Part shown: piece by piece, positions 1 to 9,983 of the stretch
How the letters are laid out: each line of letters begins with the position of its first letter
How positions within the stretch are numbered: position 1 is the stretch's first letter
DNA from: Alkalibacterium kapii
GTDB taxonomy: Bacteria; Bacillota; Bacilli; Lactobacillales; Carnobacteriaceae_A
Direction of reading: 5' to 3'
DNA: 64,000 bases
NCBI RefSeq assembly: GCF_007988865.1
Contig: NZ_BJUY01000002.1
Coordinates: forward strand, 97,660-161,659
Program-made: the position numbers and the translations under genes
The notes under the pieces: model-generated
Database searches by the model: none
The model's input: the letters and a program-made list of their open reading frames with translations, nothing else
What the model was told of the DNA's origin: nothing

Positions 1-1
1 T

Positions 2-406
2 ATCGTAGGTGATATCGCCTTGTTGAGAGCAGCCGGTCAGTCTATTTATTCGACACCTAAAGGGTATGTGATGAGAGAAGAGAAGACCAAGGGGATGACG
101 ACTCAGCTCGTCTGCGTGCATAGACGCGAAGAAACGAGGGAAGAGTTGTATACCATCGTTGACTGTGGATGTGAGGTACTAGATGTTATCGTCGAACATC
201 CATTTTACGGTATGATCCGGGGAGATCTGAATATTTCCAGCAGACTGGAGGTCGATGAATTCCTTGAAAGAATAGAGGCGACGGAAACATCTTTACTGTC
301 AACGCTGACTCATGGGATCCATACCCATACGATTCGTGTAAGAGATGAAAAGACACTGGGAAAACTGACTTCAGCTCTTAAAGAAAAAGGCTACCTTTAC
401 GAGTAA
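2..406 (+). CDS. niaR: Niacin-responsive transcriptional repressor NiaR, 3' part
   Basis: The 5' end is outside the window; the frame is open from base 2. The visible part is the C-terminal 3H domain of NiaR/YrxA-type repressors, which binds niacin and represses NAD-precursor uptake genes. The diagnostic histidines are visible in EHPFYG and in the cluster THGIHTHTI. The N-terminal winged helix is not seen. The next gene is a niacin ECF transporter S component preceded by a palindromic operator, which fits the repressor's known target. The family assignment is firm; binding to this operator is inferred. Confidence 0.88.
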   Translation: MVGDIALLRAAGQSIYSTPKGYVMREEKTKGMTTQLVCVHRREETREELYTIVDCGCEVLDVIVEHPFYGMIRGDLNISSRLEVDEFLERIEATETSLLSTLTHGIHTHTIRVRDEKTLGKLTSALKEKGYLYE

Positions 407-416
407 AAATAAACTA

Positions 417-467
417 TTGACATCTCCTGTTTCCCCCGTATACTTAATAGGTGTAAAGACACCTGTA
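417..467 (+). promoter_or_regulatory. Promoter and NiaR operator of niaX
   Basis: A sigma-A promoter is readable: TTGACA at 417-422, a 16-base spacer, and TATACT at 439-444. It is followed by the inverted repeat AGGTGT-aaag-ACACCT (449-454 and 459-464), centred near the expected transcription start. The half-site matches the ACACCT(G)-type NiaR box of Firmicutes. Repression by niacin-bound NiaR is inferred. Confidence 0.75.
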
Positions 468-485
468 TACACATAGAAAAAGGAG

Positions 486-1058
486 ATGTTTCATATTAAA
501 CGAACAAATACATTGAAGCTGACTATGACAGCTTTACTCACTGCAATTGCCATCACGATTCCTTTAGTGATGCCAGTAAGAGTGGTCCTGCCGCCTGCAT
601 CATTCACTTTAGCAAGTCACGTGCCTATTTTTTTCGCATTGTTTCTTTCTCCTAAAATCGCGGTACTGGTATCTTTGGGATCCGCTGCCGGTTTTTTACT
701 TGCCGGGTTGCCTATCGTCATTACGATTCGCGCTCTAAGCCACGTCGTCTTTGCCTTTTTTGGTGCGCGGTACCTACATATTAGACGTGAGAATGTTTTG
801 GATTCGCCAGTGAAAAGTCAGATTTTTTCCTTTTGGATCGGCTTGATCCATGCCGTTGCTGAGGTCGGGGTCGTGTCGCTGTTCTTTTTCGGCTTACTTA
901 AAGGGGCTGACTACAATGAAACATTCTTTTATTCCGTGTTTTTACTCGTTGGTGTTGGTACCTTGATTCATAGTATGGTCGATTTCTTGATTGCTCAGGT
1001 AATCTGGAAAAGTCTGGGGAAACGTATGAGATCCCTCACCAAAAAATTGAACATTTAG
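486..1058 (+). CDS. niaX: Niacin ECF transporter S component NiaX
   Basis: Hydrophobic protein of about 190 residues with roughly five to six membrane segments, an S component of an energy-coupling-factor transporter. It captures niacin and works with the shared EcfA/A'/T module encoded elsewhere. Assignment rests on the ECF S-component pattern (conserved Ala-rich first helix MTALLTAIAI) and on the position right behind niaR with a NiaR-type operator. The start is odd: ATG 486 touches the Shine-Dalgarno AGGAG (481-485), leaving no spacer. ATT at 495 has ideal spacing, and TTG at 513 is another option. A terminator follows. Confidence 0.82.
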   Translation: MFHIKRTNTLKLTMTALLTAIAITIPLVMPVRVVLPPASFTLASHVPIFFALFLSPKIAVLVSLGSAAGFLLAGLPIVITIRALSHVVFAFFGARYLHIRRENVLDSPVKSQIFSFWIGLIHAVAEVGVVSLFFFGLLKGADYNETFFYSVFLLVGVGTLIHSMVDFLIAQVIWKSLGKRMRSLTKKLNI

Positions 1059-1100
1059 TCATTAAACAAACAAAGTATGAAATAATAAGATAAATCAGCC

Positions 1101-1131
1101 GGGCCGGGACAATAAAGTTCCAGCCTTTTTC
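1101..1131 (+). terminator. Rho-independent terminator after niaX
   Basis: GGCCGGGAC (1102-1110), loop AATAAA, GTTCCAGCC (1117-1125) with one mismatch, then a T run. Bases 1132-1330 downstream are AT-rich with no gene I can support; they contain a short palindrome, ATCAGT-TAAT-ACTGAT, at 1267-1282. Confidence 0.7.
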
Positions 1132-1330
1132 TCATTTAAATGTATTGTTCAGATTGAGTCTCATAAAGTAGATAGGTTATTTAAAATTTTATTTACTGGC
1201 TTTAATACAACAGAAGGAGAGCTTGGTTTTATAAAAAATGACACTAGAGAAATGATTGTTTGAATCATCAGTTAATACTGATTATCTTTGGAGTTAAACT
1301 TAAGAGAGCCATTTATTCAAAGCCGAAAGA

Positions 1331-1359
1331 TTTAAGTCCTACTGAATTTGTGGTATACT
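1331..1359 (+). promoter_or_regulatory. Promoter of dnaG-sigA
   Basis: Extended -10 element TGG-TATACT (TATACT at 1354-1359) with a weak -35 TTTAAG at 1331-1336 and a 17-base spacer. The transcript would have a leader of about 70 bases before dnaG, in which I recognise no riboswitch. Confidence 0.6.
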
Positions 1360-1437
1360 AGTGAATGATTATTATAGGGGGAGTATGCTTTCCTTTTATT
1401 CCTATATAAGCAGCCCGTATAAGAAGGGGGATGAAAA

Positions 1438-3309
1438 ATGAGTAGAATACCTGAAGAAACAATTAATTCTATTCGTGAAAAAACGGATATCGTTCAGGTT
1501 ATTTCTCAATATCTTCAATTAAGAAGTTCGGGACAGAATCTTTTCGCATCCTGCCCCTTTCACGATGATAAAACACCTTCTTTTTCAGTCAGTAAAAAGA
1601 AACAGATTTATCATTGTTTCAGTTGTGGAAGAGGAGGAAATGTTTTCGGTTTTCTACAAGAAATCGAAGGCATATCGTTTGTGGAAGCTGTAGCTAAAAC
1701 GGCTGAACTTTCAGATGTCGAAGTCGACCAGTCCTTGTTCGATCAGTCGAGAAGCAGTCGGTTCGATCCGGACTCCACGAAAGGCAAGTTACTGGCCGTT
1801 TATGAAAAAGCCCAGCTCTTTTATCATCATATCCTGATGAACACGAAAGCAGGAGAAGCAGCCTTAAACTATCTCATTGACAGAGGGATAACTGAAGAAA
1901 GTATTGAAACATTTAAAATCGGCTTTTCTCCACCACAAAGAGAAGCTCTGAAAATGTATTTAGAAAATGAAAATTTAGACGATGTGGATATCCTGAAAAA
2001 ATCAGGATTGTTTTCTGATAGAGAAGACGATAAGTTTTATGACCGCTTCACGAATCGTATCCTTTTCCCGATAACCGATGCCAAAGGTCAAACAGTTGCC
2101 TTTTCCGGACGGATATTTTTAGAGAATGGCGATCAGCAGAGAAGAACAGCAAAATATATGAATAGTCCAGAAACCGAAATTTTCAATAAACGTCGTATTT
2201 TGTTTAATTATGATAAAGCGCGACCGATTATACGTCGTGAAGGAGAAGTTTTTTTATTTGAAGGTTTTATGGATGTCATCTCAGCCTGGCAGGCCGGAAT
2301 AAGAAATGGCTTGGCGACGATGGGGACCAGCTTGACTGAAGAACAGGTACACACACTGGATAAAGTAACAGACCATATCGTGATCGCTTATGATGGTGAT
2401 TCAGCTGGACTTCAAGCAATCAAGCGAGCGACCGAATTTATTTCAGAAGAAACGCACTTTTCGATAGAAATCGCTGCCTTTCCTGAAAAAATGGATCCGG
2501 ATGATTTCATACAAAAGAAAGGCCCGGAAGCTTTCAAAGATTTTCTTGCTCACGGACGCGATACTCTGATGAGCTTTTTAATGAACTACCATAAAAAAGA
2601 AGTCAATCTGGATAATGAAAGTGATCAGTTAAAATATATAGATAAAGTGTTGAGTGAATTGACACGTGTCACTTCAGCTGTCGAACGGGAGATGTATCTT
2701 AACCAGTTGTCTGAAAGATTCGATTTGTCGATAGAGTCTTTAAAAGAACAGCTGCACGGACATATCATTTCCAGTCAAAAGGAACGCAGAAAGCAGCACC
2801 ACAGAAGAAGTGACAATCAGCCAGTCAAAAAACAGGAAGCCACTCAGATCATTGTGCATCAGAACAAGAACAAAATGACGGCAGTAATGAAAGCAGAAAA
2901 TGCATTGCTGTACCGATTGTTTACGAATGATGAAGTTTGGCAGAACATTACCTCACTTGAAAATGAATTAAGCTTTTCTGTAGAATCAAACCAGCTTTTA
3001 TTTTTATTGTACGAAAAATTTTACCACTCACACGATTATCCCAATGTTCAGTCCTTTATCGACTTTCTCCCGGATGAAAAACTTAAAAGCAAAGCGACAG
3101 AAGTTATGATGCTCTCTTTATCAGAAGACATTGCACCGGGTGAAATAGAAGATTATCTGGATTTGATCTGTAACCGACAGCCACTCGAAAACCTTATAGA
3201 AAGCAAGCGTGAAGAACTGGCGGAGGCAAAGCGGAGTGGAGATAAAGACAGACAACAATCGTTGAGTATTGAAATAATCAATTTATACCGACAATTAAAA
3301 AACAAATAG
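1438..3309 (+). CDS. dnaG: DNA primase DnaG
   Basis: Primase of 623 residues that lays down RNA primers at the replication fork. The N-terminal CHC2 zinc finger shows C39, H42, C60 and C63 (CPFH ... CFSC). The Toprim core shows EGFMDVI (about 271-277) and the metal-binding YDGDSAG (about 317-323). The C-terminal third is the helicase-interacting domain, preceded by a basic linker near residues 440-465. Start ATG follows AAGGGGG with good spacing. It lies 25 bases upstream of sigA, the conserved primase-sigma pairing of Firmicutes; rpsU is not adjacent. Length and motifs are normal. Confidence 0.97.
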   Translation: MSRIPEETINSIREKTDIVQVISQYLQLRSSGQNLFASCPFHDDKTPSFSVSKKKQIYHCFSCGRGGNVFGFLQEIEGISFVEAVAKTAELSDVEVDQSLFDQSRSSRFDPDSTKGKLLAVYEKAQLFYHHILMNTKAGEAALNYLIDRGITEESIETFKIGFSPPQREALKMYLENENLDDVDILKKSGLFSDREDDKFYDRFTNRILFPITDAKGQTVAFSGRIFLENGDQQRRTAKYMNSPETEIFNKRRILFNYDKARPIIRREGEVFLFEGFMDVISAWQAGIRNGLATMGTSLTEEQVHTLDKVTDHIVIAYDGDSAGLQAIKRATEFISEETHFSIEIAAFPEKMDPDDFIQKKGPEAFKDFLAHGRDTLMSFLMNYHKKEVNLDNESDQLKYIDKVLSELTRVTSAVEREMYLNQLSERFDLSIESLKEQLHGHIISSQKERRKQHHRRSDNQPVKKQEATQIIVHQNKNKMTAVMKAENALLYRLFTNDEVWQNITSLENELSFSVESNQLLFLLYEKFYHSHDYPNVQSFIDFLPDEKLKSKATEVMMLSLSEDIAPGEIEDYLDLICNRQPLENLIESKREELAEAKRSGDKDRQQSLSIEIINLYRQLKNK

Positions 3310-3334
3310 AATAAATCAGGAGGCATGTCATTTT

Positions 3335-4468
3335 ATGGCAAAAGACACAAAGAACAATCAAAAAACGCCTGAAGAAAAATATGAGCTCGCAGTCGTTCGC
3401 TTTATTAAAGATTTAAAGAAACAGAAAGAACAGACAGTTTCATATGTTAAAATCACTGACGAGCTGGCAGAACCGTTCGGCTTGGAAAAAGAACAAATGG
3501 ATGACTTGGTTCAAAAGCTTGAAGATGAAGGTGTGGGCGTTGTCGATGAAGAAGGCAATCCACTGACAAAGCAATTGAAAAAGCAGGAAAAAGAAGCAGA
3601 GAAAGCTAAAAAAGAAGAAATGATCGCTCCTCCTGGCGTTAAAATCAATGACCCTGTGCGCATGTACTTGAAAGAAATCGGCCGCGTAGATTTACTTTCA
3701 GCCGCTGAAGAAGTGTCTTTGGCTAAGCGCATCGAAGCAGGGGAAGATCTGGCCAAGCAGGAACTGGCTGAAGCCAACTTGAGATTAGTTGTGTCTATTG
3801 CAAAACGTTACGTTGGTCGCGGCATGAGCTTTTTAGACCTGATACAAGAAGGTAATATGGGTCTTATGAAAGCTGTTGAAAAATTTGACTATGAGAAAGG
3901 ATTCAAATTCTCAACCTATGCCACATGGTGGATCAGACAGGCGATCACACGTGCAATCGCAGACCAGGCACGTACGATCCGTATTCCTGTCCACATGGTG
4001 GAAACGATCAACAAACTGGTTCGTATTCAGCGTCAACTGCTGCAGGATCTAGGTAGAGAACCAACACCCGAAGAAATCGGAGCGGAAATGGATCTTCCTA
4101 CAGAAAAAGTTCGCGATATCCTGAAAATTTCCCAGGAACCTGTCTCACTTGAAACGCCTATCGGAGAAGAAGATGATTCTCACTTAGGAGACTTTATTGA
4201 AGATGACGGTGCAACAAGTCCGGCTGACAATGCTGCTTATGAATTACTCAAAAACGAGCTGGAAGATGTGCTGGATACATTAACTGACCGGGAAGAAAAT
4301 GTTCTGCGACTGCGGTTTGGACTGGACGATGGTCGTCAAAGAACACTGGAAGACGTAGGCAAAGTATTTGGGGTCACAAGAGAACGTATCCGTCAAATCG
4401 AAGCCAAAGCATTGAGGAAATTACGCCATCCAAGTCGCTCGAAACAATTGAAAGACTTTTTGGAATAA
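3335..4468 (+). CDS. rpoD: RNA polymerase primary sigma factor SigA (RpoD)
   Basis: Housekeeping sigma factor, 377 residues. Region 1.1 is present and lysine/glutamate rich. Region 2, with the -10-recognising [15 protein letters not shown] stretch, lies near residues 190-210. Region 3 follows, and the region 4 helix-turn-helix ([20 protein letters not shown]) sits near the C-terminus. Co-transcribed with dnaG, with AGGAGG upstream of the ATG. Many promoters in the window match its expected consensus, frequently with an extended -10 TG. Confidence 0.97.
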   Translation: MAKDTKNNQKTPEEKYELAVVRFIKDLKKQKEQTVSYVKITDELAEPFGLEKEQMDDLVQKLEDEGVGVVDEEGNPLTKQLKKQEKEAEKAKKEEMIAPPGVKINDPVRMYLKEIGRVDLLSAAEEVSLAKRIEAGEDLAKQELAEANLRLVVSIAKRYVGRGMSFLDLIQEGNMGLMKAVEKFDYEKGFKFSTYATWWIRQAITRAIADQARTIRIPVHMVETINKLVRIQRQLLQDLGREPTPEEIGAEMDLPTEKVRDILKISQEPVSLETPIGEEDDSHLGDFIEDDGATSPADNAAYELLKNELEDVLDTLTDREENVLRLRFGLDDGRQRTLEDVGKVFGVTRERIRQIEAKALRKLRHPSRSKQLKDFLE

Positions 4469-4537
4469 AGTTATAGTCGTGAACACGTAGAGAGAAGCGG
4501 ATAAAGACGTGTAAAGTAAAAGTTCTTGTCGCTTTTC

Positions 4538-4567
4538 TTTGCATTCTGTTCACAATTTTGGTATACT
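4538..4567 (+). promoter_or_regulatory. Promoter of rplY
   Basis: Extended -10 TGG-TATACT (TATACT at 4562-4567) with a TTTGCA -35 at 4538-4543 and an 18-base spacer. Confidence 0.6.
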
Positions 4568-4637
4568 AATTTCTGGCTTGTTCAGTTAATGAAATATGCT
4601 AGATACTTAAAATAAAATCGTGGAAGGTGAAAATTTT

Positions 4638-5255
4638 ATGAAAATAACAGCGACAAAACGTACAGAGACTGGAACATCCGCTTCCAAAAGAGCCAGAGAA
4701 GAAGGTATGATCCCTGCTGCTATATACGGTAGAGAGGTAGAAACAGTACCTGTCTTATTAAATGCAAAAGAACTGGAAATGACTTTACGTGAAGTTGGAG
4801 CAAACGGCGTATTCAACGTAGAAGTAGACGGAGAATCTTATCAAGTTTTCGTCAAAGAGAAAAAGAATGCTGCATTGAAACCTGAAATCTATCACGTCGA
4901 TTTACTAGCCTTTGTTAAAGGTCAGAAAGTTAACATGATGATACCCGTTTACGTCAGCGGTGAAGAACAAATCAAAGAAGGTATCGTATCACAGTCTATT
5001 TCTGAGTTGGAAGTAAACGTTGCCCCTGCTGATGCACCTGCAGAGTATATCGTTGATGTCAGCGAAATGGAAATCGGCGATGCCAAGCATGTTTCTGATA
5101 TTGAGATTGCTGATGATGTTGAATTATTGACAGATACTGATTTAACTGTTGTATCTGTATCAGCACCACAAATCGAAGAAGATCCAGAACCTACTTCTGA
5201 AGATGAAATGCCTGAACCAGAAGTTATCGGTGAAGACAAAGATTCAGAAGAGTAA
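4638..5255 (+). CDS. rplY: Ribosomal protein bL25, Ctc/TL5 type
   Basis: 205-residue general-stress form of bL25 (Ctc). The N-terminal 5S-rRNA-binding domain spans about residues 1-93 and includes the AAIYGRE motif; a C-terminal beta domain reaches about residue 185. The tail of about 25 residues is strongly acidic. An in-frame GTG at 4620 lies upstream, but GGAAGGTG (4622-4629) is the Shine-Dalgarno for ATG 4638, so the shorter form is chosen. Monocistronic, with its own promoter and a strong terminator. Confidence 0.94.
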   Translation: MKITATKRTETGTSASKRAREEGMIPAAIYGREVETVPVLLNAKELEMTLREVGANGVFNVEVDGESYQVFVKEKKNAALKPEIYHVDLLAFVKGQKVNMMIPVYVSGEEQIKEGIVSQSISELEVNVAPADAPAEYIVDVSEMEIGDAKHVSDIEIADDVELLTDTDLTVVSVSAPQIEEDPEPTSEDEMPEPEVIGEDKDSEE

Positions 5256-5290
5256 AATTTCTGGAGTAAATATTTAATTTCACAGATGAG

Positions 5291-5334
5291 AAAGTCGAGA
5301 GCTTATGTTTTGACATAAGACTCTCGACTTTTTT
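5291..5334 (+). terminator. Rho-independent terminator of rplY
   Basis: AAGTCGAGAGCTTATG pairs with CATAAGACTCTCGACTT around a short loop and ends in a T tract. The long, nearly perfect stem is unambiguous. Confidence 0.92.
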
Positions 5335-5695
5335 CTACAAAAAAAGCGAAGATCAGAAGAGGTTATTACACGCATTAAAAATATTTTGTTTTGTGACGGG
5401 TATTAATCTAAAAAGACAATAGAGACAATATGTTTAGACAGTAGCCGTGATTTAATGAATTTATTTCCTGAAAAAAATTAAAAACCTCACTGGTTTATGA
5501 GTGTTCAATGGAGAAGTGGGGCGTAAACGTCTCCGTCAGATTTCAAAAGATAATTTTACTCAAAAAGGAAAAAAAAAGCAACCCTTTACATTTCATGCTC
5601 AATTCAATGCGTATCATTCGTTTTATTATAAAATATTTTTTATAATGGGAATAGACACGCAGGAGACTTTAAAATCTAAAGTGGAGGTTTTATAA
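5335..5695. other. Intergenic stretch before the stress-protein gene
   Basis: About 360 AT-rich bases with no gene I can support. A TATAAT at 5641-5646 is the likely -10 of the next gene, without a convincing -35. A short open frame ends immediately before the next ATG, has no family signature, and would cover that promoter, so it is not called. Confidence 0.4.
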
Positions 5696-6283
5696 ATGTT
5701 AAATGAAAATAAAACAGTCGTTGGCAGTTATTCTACCCAGGAAAAAGCACTCGATGTCATCAGTCGTTTGAAGAATGAAGGGTACCCGAAGAACGATATC
5801 ATTCTGTACTCTAATGAAGAACAGGCTAGTGCGATGAGCCACTATGAAGCCCACGATGTAGTGGTCGACACAGACGAAAACAGTAACACAAAAAAATACA
5901 CAAATGATGAAGACCAGTCAATGTGGGACAAAATCAAAGATGCTTTTATGACAGACACTTATGATCAGAAAAAGGAAAACAAGCGTGACGATTATGATCA
6001 GACAAAAGACTTTCTTTATCCTTATAAAGAAGATATAGAAAAAGGCTATTTTGTGGTAGCTGTTGAAAATTATCGCGGAGAGCCAACGGAAAAGATTGCT
6101 GATGCAGGAAATACTTCAGCGATGCCTTCCAATGCAGGAACTACCGTAGATGACCCTGGCAATACATCAGTAGTACCTTCCGACACAGGTAAAGCTGCTC
6201 ACCCAACAAAAGATAAACGAACAATTGAGAAAGAAAAGGAATTGAAAAGAGAAAATGAAACAAGAATGCGTTACAAAAAATAA
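5696..6283 (+). CDS. General stress protein 17M-like (YflT-type) domain protein
   Basis: 195 residues. The N-terminal about 110 residues resemble the heat-induced stress protein YflT/GSP17M domain (VVGSYSTQEKALDVISRLKNEGY ... DIILYSN is split here only for description). The C-terminal part carries two imperfect repeats of the type AGNTSxxPSxxGT and a very basic Lys/Glu/Arg tail. Shine-Dalgarno GTGGAGG precedes the ATG. The exact role in this family is unknown; membrane-associated stress protection is often assumed. The next gene, another low-complexity charged protein, may share the transcript. Confidence 0.65.
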   Translation: MLNENKTVVGSYSTQEKALDVISRLKNEGYPKNDIILYSNEEQASAMSHYEAHDVVVDTDENSNTKKYTNDEDQSMWDKIKDAFMTDTYDQKKENKRDDYDQTKDFLYPYKEDIEKGYFVVAVENYRGEPTEKIADAGNTSAMPSNAGTTVDDPGNTSVVPSDTGKAAHPTKDKRTIEKEKELKRENETRMRYKK

Positions 6284-6371
6284 ACATAAAAATTAATTGA
6301 CGTAACGCAAACTCTTGAATTTTCAAATAATTACGTTAACAAATTCAAATAATTATTTAAAGGAGAAGAAA

Positions 6372-6653
6372 ATGAATAATAATGTAGACAGAGATCATGA
6401 CAAATTAAATAAAACGAATTTGGAAAAAGATAAGGATAAAAATAATTTAGATGACAACGCATCTGTCAGTAACTTCAGCGGTGAGAGAGGTAAAAATCCA
6501 AACCGAAAAGACAATCCGGATGCGGTGGAAAACTTTGATGAAGAAGGAGAGCTTTTAGAAGATGAAGAAGCTACTGGAGACATTAATGATCCGCTGACTG
6601 ATGGGCGTCAATTTTCTAGAGAAGATGACGATCTGGATGGCTATAAAAAATAA
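6372..6653 (+). CDS. Small highly charged hypothetical protein
   Basis: 93 residues, nearly all charged or polar, probably disordered: a Lys/Asp-rich N-terminus, then an acidic segment EEGELLEDEEATGD. Start chosen at ATG 6372 because AAAGGAGAAGAAA lies directly upstream; an in-frame ATG at 6315 has no ribosome site. Located right after the stress protein and closed by a terminator. Similar small acidic proteins in Firmicutes are linked to desiccation or osmotic stress, but I do not recognise a named family. Confidence 0.6.
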   Translation: MNNNVDRDHDKLNKTNLEKDKDKNNLDDNASVSNFSGERGKNPNRKDNPDAVENFDEEGELLEDEEATGDINDPLTDGRQFSREDDDLDGYKK

Positions 6654-6672
6654 AACGTCATAAAATAATTTA

Positions 6673-6713
6673 AAAGTCTAATGCCTGGTTTAAGCTGGTA
6701 TTAGACTTTTTTA
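6673..6713 (+). terminator. Rho-independent terminator
   Basis: AAAGTCTAAT and ATTAGACTTT form a stem extended by CC/GG, followed by TTT. Confidence 0.85.
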
Positions 6714-6744
6714 AAGATATAGTTTCGCGAAAGTAGTTTGCCTC

Positions 6745-6774
6745 TTTTCAATTCGATCAGAAAACTGGTAAAAT
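6745..6774 (+). promoter_or_regulatory. Promoter of trmK operon
   Basis: Extended -10 TGG-TAAAAT (TAAAAT at 6769-6774), with TTTTCA at 6745-6750 as a weak -35. Confidence 0.45.
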
Positions 6775-6802
6775 AAGAGCAGAATAAAATGAGAGGTGAC
6801 TT

Positions 6803-7504
6803 ATGAATTCAGTAAATCTCTCCGCTAGACTTCAAGTTGTTGCGGATTACGTTGAACACGGGGCACGACTGGCCGATATTGGTTCAGACCATGCCTATTT
6901 ACCCTGCTATTTAGCACAGAATAATCGTATTGACTATGCTGTTGCCGGAGAAATAGTTAAAGGCCCTTACCTTAATGCAGTAAGTGAAGTATCCAAACTC
7001 GGTTTAAAGGAAACCATCGATGTTCGTTTAGGTGACGGGTTAGAAGTCTTAACAGCCAAAGATAACATTGATACTATTACCATAGCAGGTGTTGGAGGGC
7101 CGCTTATCGTACATATACTCGAGGAAGGCAAACAAAAAGAAAAACGATCGGGTAAGGAAACCCTCATACTACAGCCGAATATCAATGAGCGAATTGTACG
7201 GGAATATTTGATGAATGAATCTTACGTCATTGATGCTGAAACGATAGTGGAAGAAAATGCGAAACGATATGAAATCATTAAAGCAACAGCCGTAAATGAC
7301 AAAGTAAATTACGATGAAAAAGATTTATTGTTCGGCCCCTTTTTGAAAAAGAAGAAGTCCCAGGTCTTTCTAGATAAATGGAAAAGTGAAGCCAAAAAGT
7401 ATGAATACATTATCAGACAAATGGAAAAAGCAGATGAAAGAAATGATGAGAAAATAAATGAATCAACTGAACGATTGAATTTGATCAAGGAGATGATAAA
7501 GTGA
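6803..7504 (+). CDS. trmK: tRNA (adenine(22)-N1)-methyltransferase TrmK
   Basis: 233 residues. A Rossmann-type SAM domain occupies the first about 150 residues, with motif I ADIGSDHAYLPCYL (21-34) and the later ITIAGVGGPLI motif typical of TrmK/YqfN. A charged coiled-coil tail of about 60 residues follows. It methylates A22 in tRNA D-arms. Its last four bases overlap the next gene (GTGA), the conserved trmK-nif3 coupling seen across Firmicutes. Confidence 0.93.
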   Translation: MNSVNLSARLQVVADYVEHGARLADIGSDHAYLPCYLAQNNRIDYAVAGEIVKGPYLNAVSEVSKLGLKETIDVRLGDGLEVLTAKDNIDTITIAGVGGPLIVHILEEGKQKEKRSGKETLILQPNINERIVREYLMNESYVIDAETIVEENAKRYEIIKATAVNDKVNYDEKDLLFGPFLKKKKSQVFLDKWKSEAKKYEYIIRQMEKADERNDEKINESTERLNLIKEMIK

Positions 7505-8631
7505 GCCAGGTAAATGTATCAGACATCATCAGTCAAATAGAACAGTTGGCGCCGAAAGATTTGGCTGAAAGCTGGGATCCGATCGGTCTTTCTTTTGGGA
7601 GCTTAAAGCGTGATGTTAAGCGTTTACTTATCGCGCTGGATATCGATGAAAATACGATTGCTGAAGCCAAAAGGAAACAGGCTGATTTGATCATTACCCA
7701 CCATCCAGCTATCTTTACTTCACAAAAAACGCTGAATGCTGAGGATAAAAGGAGAAAACAGTATATCGATTTAATTAAATCGGATATCGCTGTATATTCT
7801 GCCCATACTAATCTCGATGCAGCGGAAGGCGGCGTGAATGACTGGCTGGCTGATCGATTAGGTATGAAAGCTTCTGATCGAGAGATTTTATCCGTCAGCT
7901 TGAAACGCGAATATAAAAAATTAGCTGTTTACGTTCCTGATTATGCGGCTGAAAAAGTCCGAAAAGCTTTACATCAAGCAGGAGCCGGGGAAGTCGGTAA
8001 CTATAAAGATGTTTCTTATACCCTTAGTGGTTATGGACGATTTACTCCGCAAAAAGGGGCGGATCCAGCGGAAGGTGAAATAGGAAAAGCTGAACAAATC
8101 GAGGAAGATCGTATTGAAATGATGGTCAAAGATTCAGATGTTATGAAATGTCTGTCTGCTTTAAAAGAAGCACATCCGTATGAAGAACCGGTTTACGATT
8201 TGTATATACTAAAACACTACTCCAAATCTTTTGGACTGGGACGTTCAGGCAAATTGGCTGAGCCCCTCACGACTAAAGCTCTCGCAGAAAAAGTAAAAGA
8301 ACAGTTTGATGTGGATGGCGTAAGGTACGGCACGGTAGATCCGGATCGCACACATAAAAAAATTGCCGTTTTAGGAGGTTCTGGCGAAAAATATTTCAAT
8401 GAAGCCTTAAATAAGGGAGTGACCCTTTATATAACCGGAGACATATCTTACCATGGTGCCCAGGATATGCTGAGAGAAGGGTTGGATTTTATTGATGGCG
8501 GTCATTATATGGAAGCGATCATTGTAGCCGAGCTTTTTGACTATCTGAATCAGTGCAGTAAAGAAAATAATTGGGATATCGAAATAATGAAAGCAGAAAC
8601 ACAAAAAGATGTATTTACCTATATCAAATAG
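7501..8631 (+). CDS. Nif3-like dinuclear metal centre protein (YqfO type)
   Basis: 376 residues, GTG start within the trmK stop (4-base overlap). The Nif3 halves carry metal ligands: ITHHPAIF near 64-71, AHTNLDAAEGGVND near 100-113, and a C-terminal DGGHYMEAI. Between them is the PII-like insertion of about 100 residues found in long YqfO-type members. Often annotated as GTP cyclohydrolase I type 2, but that activity is poorly supported. Translational coupling to trmK suggests a tRNA- or metal-related role; the function remains open. Confidence 0.9.
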   Translation: MSQVNVSDIISQIEQLAPKDLAESWDPIGLSFGSLKRDVKRLLIALDIDENTIAEAKRKQADLIITHHPAIFTSQKTLNAEDKRRKQYIDLIKSDIAVYSAHTNLDAAEGGVNDWLADRLGMKASDREILSVSLKREYKKLAVYVPDYAAEKVRKALHQAGAGEVGNYKDVSYTLSGYGRFTPQKGADPAEGEIGKAEQIEEDRIEMMVKDSDVMKCLSALKEAHPYEEPVYDLYILKHYSKSFGLGRSGKLAEPLTTKALAEKVKEQFDVDGVRYGTVDPDRTHKKIAVLGGSGEKYFNEALNKGVTLYITGDISYHGAQDMLREGLDFIDGGHYMEAIIVAELFDYLNQCSKENNWDIEIMKAETQKDVFTYIK

Positions 8632-8643
8632 AGGCGGGATAAC

Positions 8644-9870
8644 ATGTATGAAAATTTAATGGAGCGTTTTTTGAAGTATGTCAAAATAGAAACACGATCA
8701 GACAGTTCGTCAACCACCGTTCCTTCTACACAGTCACAAGTAGATTTTGCAAAAGTGCTGATGAAAGATTTAGAAGAAATCGGTATGGAAGAAATAGAAT
8801 ATAATGAAGACAATGGATTCGTCACAGCTACACTACCGGCCAACACCGATAAAGAATTACCCGTAATCGGCTATATCGCTCATATGGATACGGCAGACTT
8901 CAATGCAGAAAATGTCGATCCAAAGATACATGAAAACTACGATGGCGAAGAGATTCTCTTGAATGAAGAAAACAATATAAAGCTTTCCCCACAGGATTTT
9001 CCAAATATGAAAAATTATATTGGACAAACTCTGATCACAACAGACGGAATGACCTTGTTGGGTTCAGATGATAAATCCGGTATTGTTGAAATCTTTTCTG
9101 CTATGGAATATTTAATTGAAAATCCAGATATTAAGCACGGTAAAATTCGAGTAGCCTTCGGTCCGGACGAAGAAATCGGCGTTGGTGCAGACCGGTTCGA
9201 TGTCGATCACTTTAATGCAGATTTTGCTTATACGATCGATGGCGGTCCTGTGGGCGAACTGCAGTACGAAAGTTTCAATGCTGCTGGAGCTAACATTTTG
9301 ATTCAGGGGAAAAATGTGCATCCGGGTACTGCTAAAGGAAAAATGGTTAATGCTTTGAAACTGGCTATTGCATTTGACGAAGCTTTGCCTGATCATGAGG
9401 TACCGGAACAGACAGAAGGCCGGGAAGGGTTCTTTCATCTTCTAGGTATGACTGGAACGGTAGAGGGAGCCACAATGAATTATATTATTCGTGATCACGA
9501 TAAAGAGTTATTCATAAAGCGAAAACAGCTCATGCGTGACATTGCGATAAGACTGAATGCGCCTTTTGAAGAAGAACGTGTCAAAGTAATCATGGAAGAC
9601 TCTTACTATAATATGCGTGAAATCATCGAAAAAGATATGCGCGCTGTTGATCTGGCAGAACAGGCTATGAAAAACCTGGATATAAAACCGGATATCCAAC
9701 CCATCAGAGGGGGAACCGACGGCTCAAAAATCTCATTTATGGGATTGCCCACACCTAATATTTTTGCCGGCGGAGAAAACTTTCATGGTAGATATGAATT
9801 CGTTTCAGTCGAAAGCATGGAAAAAGCGACTGACGTTCTTGTGGAAATAGCACGTTTGGCATTTGAATAA
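8644..9870 (+). CDS. pepT: Peptidase T, tripeptide aminopeptidase
   Basis: 408-residue cytosolic M20-family metallopeptidase that releases N-terminal residues from tripeptides. Zinc ligands are visible in HMDTAD (about 80-85), GSDDKSG, the catalytic pair in PDEEIGVG, and a final [11 protein letters not shown] motif. Length equals the family norm. It starts 12 bases after the Nif3 gene and is probably co-transcribed. A modest hairpin at about 9876-9912 (AAGTA-gaaa-TACTT in a longer imperfect stem, then TTAT) may terminate it. Confidence 0.96.
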   Translation: MYENLMERFLKYVKIETRSDSSSTTVPSTQSQVDFAKVLMKDLEEIGMEEIEYNEDNGFVTATLPANTDKELPVIGYIAHMDTADFNAENVDPKIHENYDGEEILLNEENNIKLSPQDFPNMKNYIGQTLITTDGMTLLGSDDKSGIVEIFSAMEYLIENPDIKHGKIRVAFGPDEEIGVGADRFDVDHFNADFAYTIDGGPVGELQYESFNAAGANILIQGKNVHPGTAKGKMVNALKLAIAFDEALPDHEVPEQTEGREGFFHLLGMTGTVEGATMNYIIRDHDKELFIKRKQLMRDIAIRLNAPFEEERVKVIMEDSYYNMREIIEKDMRAVDLAEQAMKNLDIKPDIQPIRGGTDGSKISFMGLPTPNIFAGGENFHGRYEFVSVESMEKATDVLVEIARLAFE

Positions 9871-9983
9871 TGTGACGAAAGGAATGGAAGTAGAAATACT
9901 TTCTTTCCTTTCTTATTTATTTCAGATGTACTCTGTAAAATAAGATCAGAAATTTATTATTTCAATGAAAAGGAGTGTTTTAA

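Noticed and set aside
1267..1282. Palindrome ATCAGT-TAAT-ACTGAT as an operator of dnaG
   Set aside because: Six-base arms in AT-rich DNA about 70 bases upstream of the promoter; too weak to claim.
5501..5695. 64-codon plus-strand frame
   Set aside because: No ribosome site or family pattern; it ends one base before the next ATG and covers that gene's promoter.
5335..5695. Sigma-B promoter for the stress protein gene
   Set aside because: A GTTT...GGGTAT-like pair is present near 5390-5403 but the spacing is far too short, and the order inferred here generally lacks SigB.
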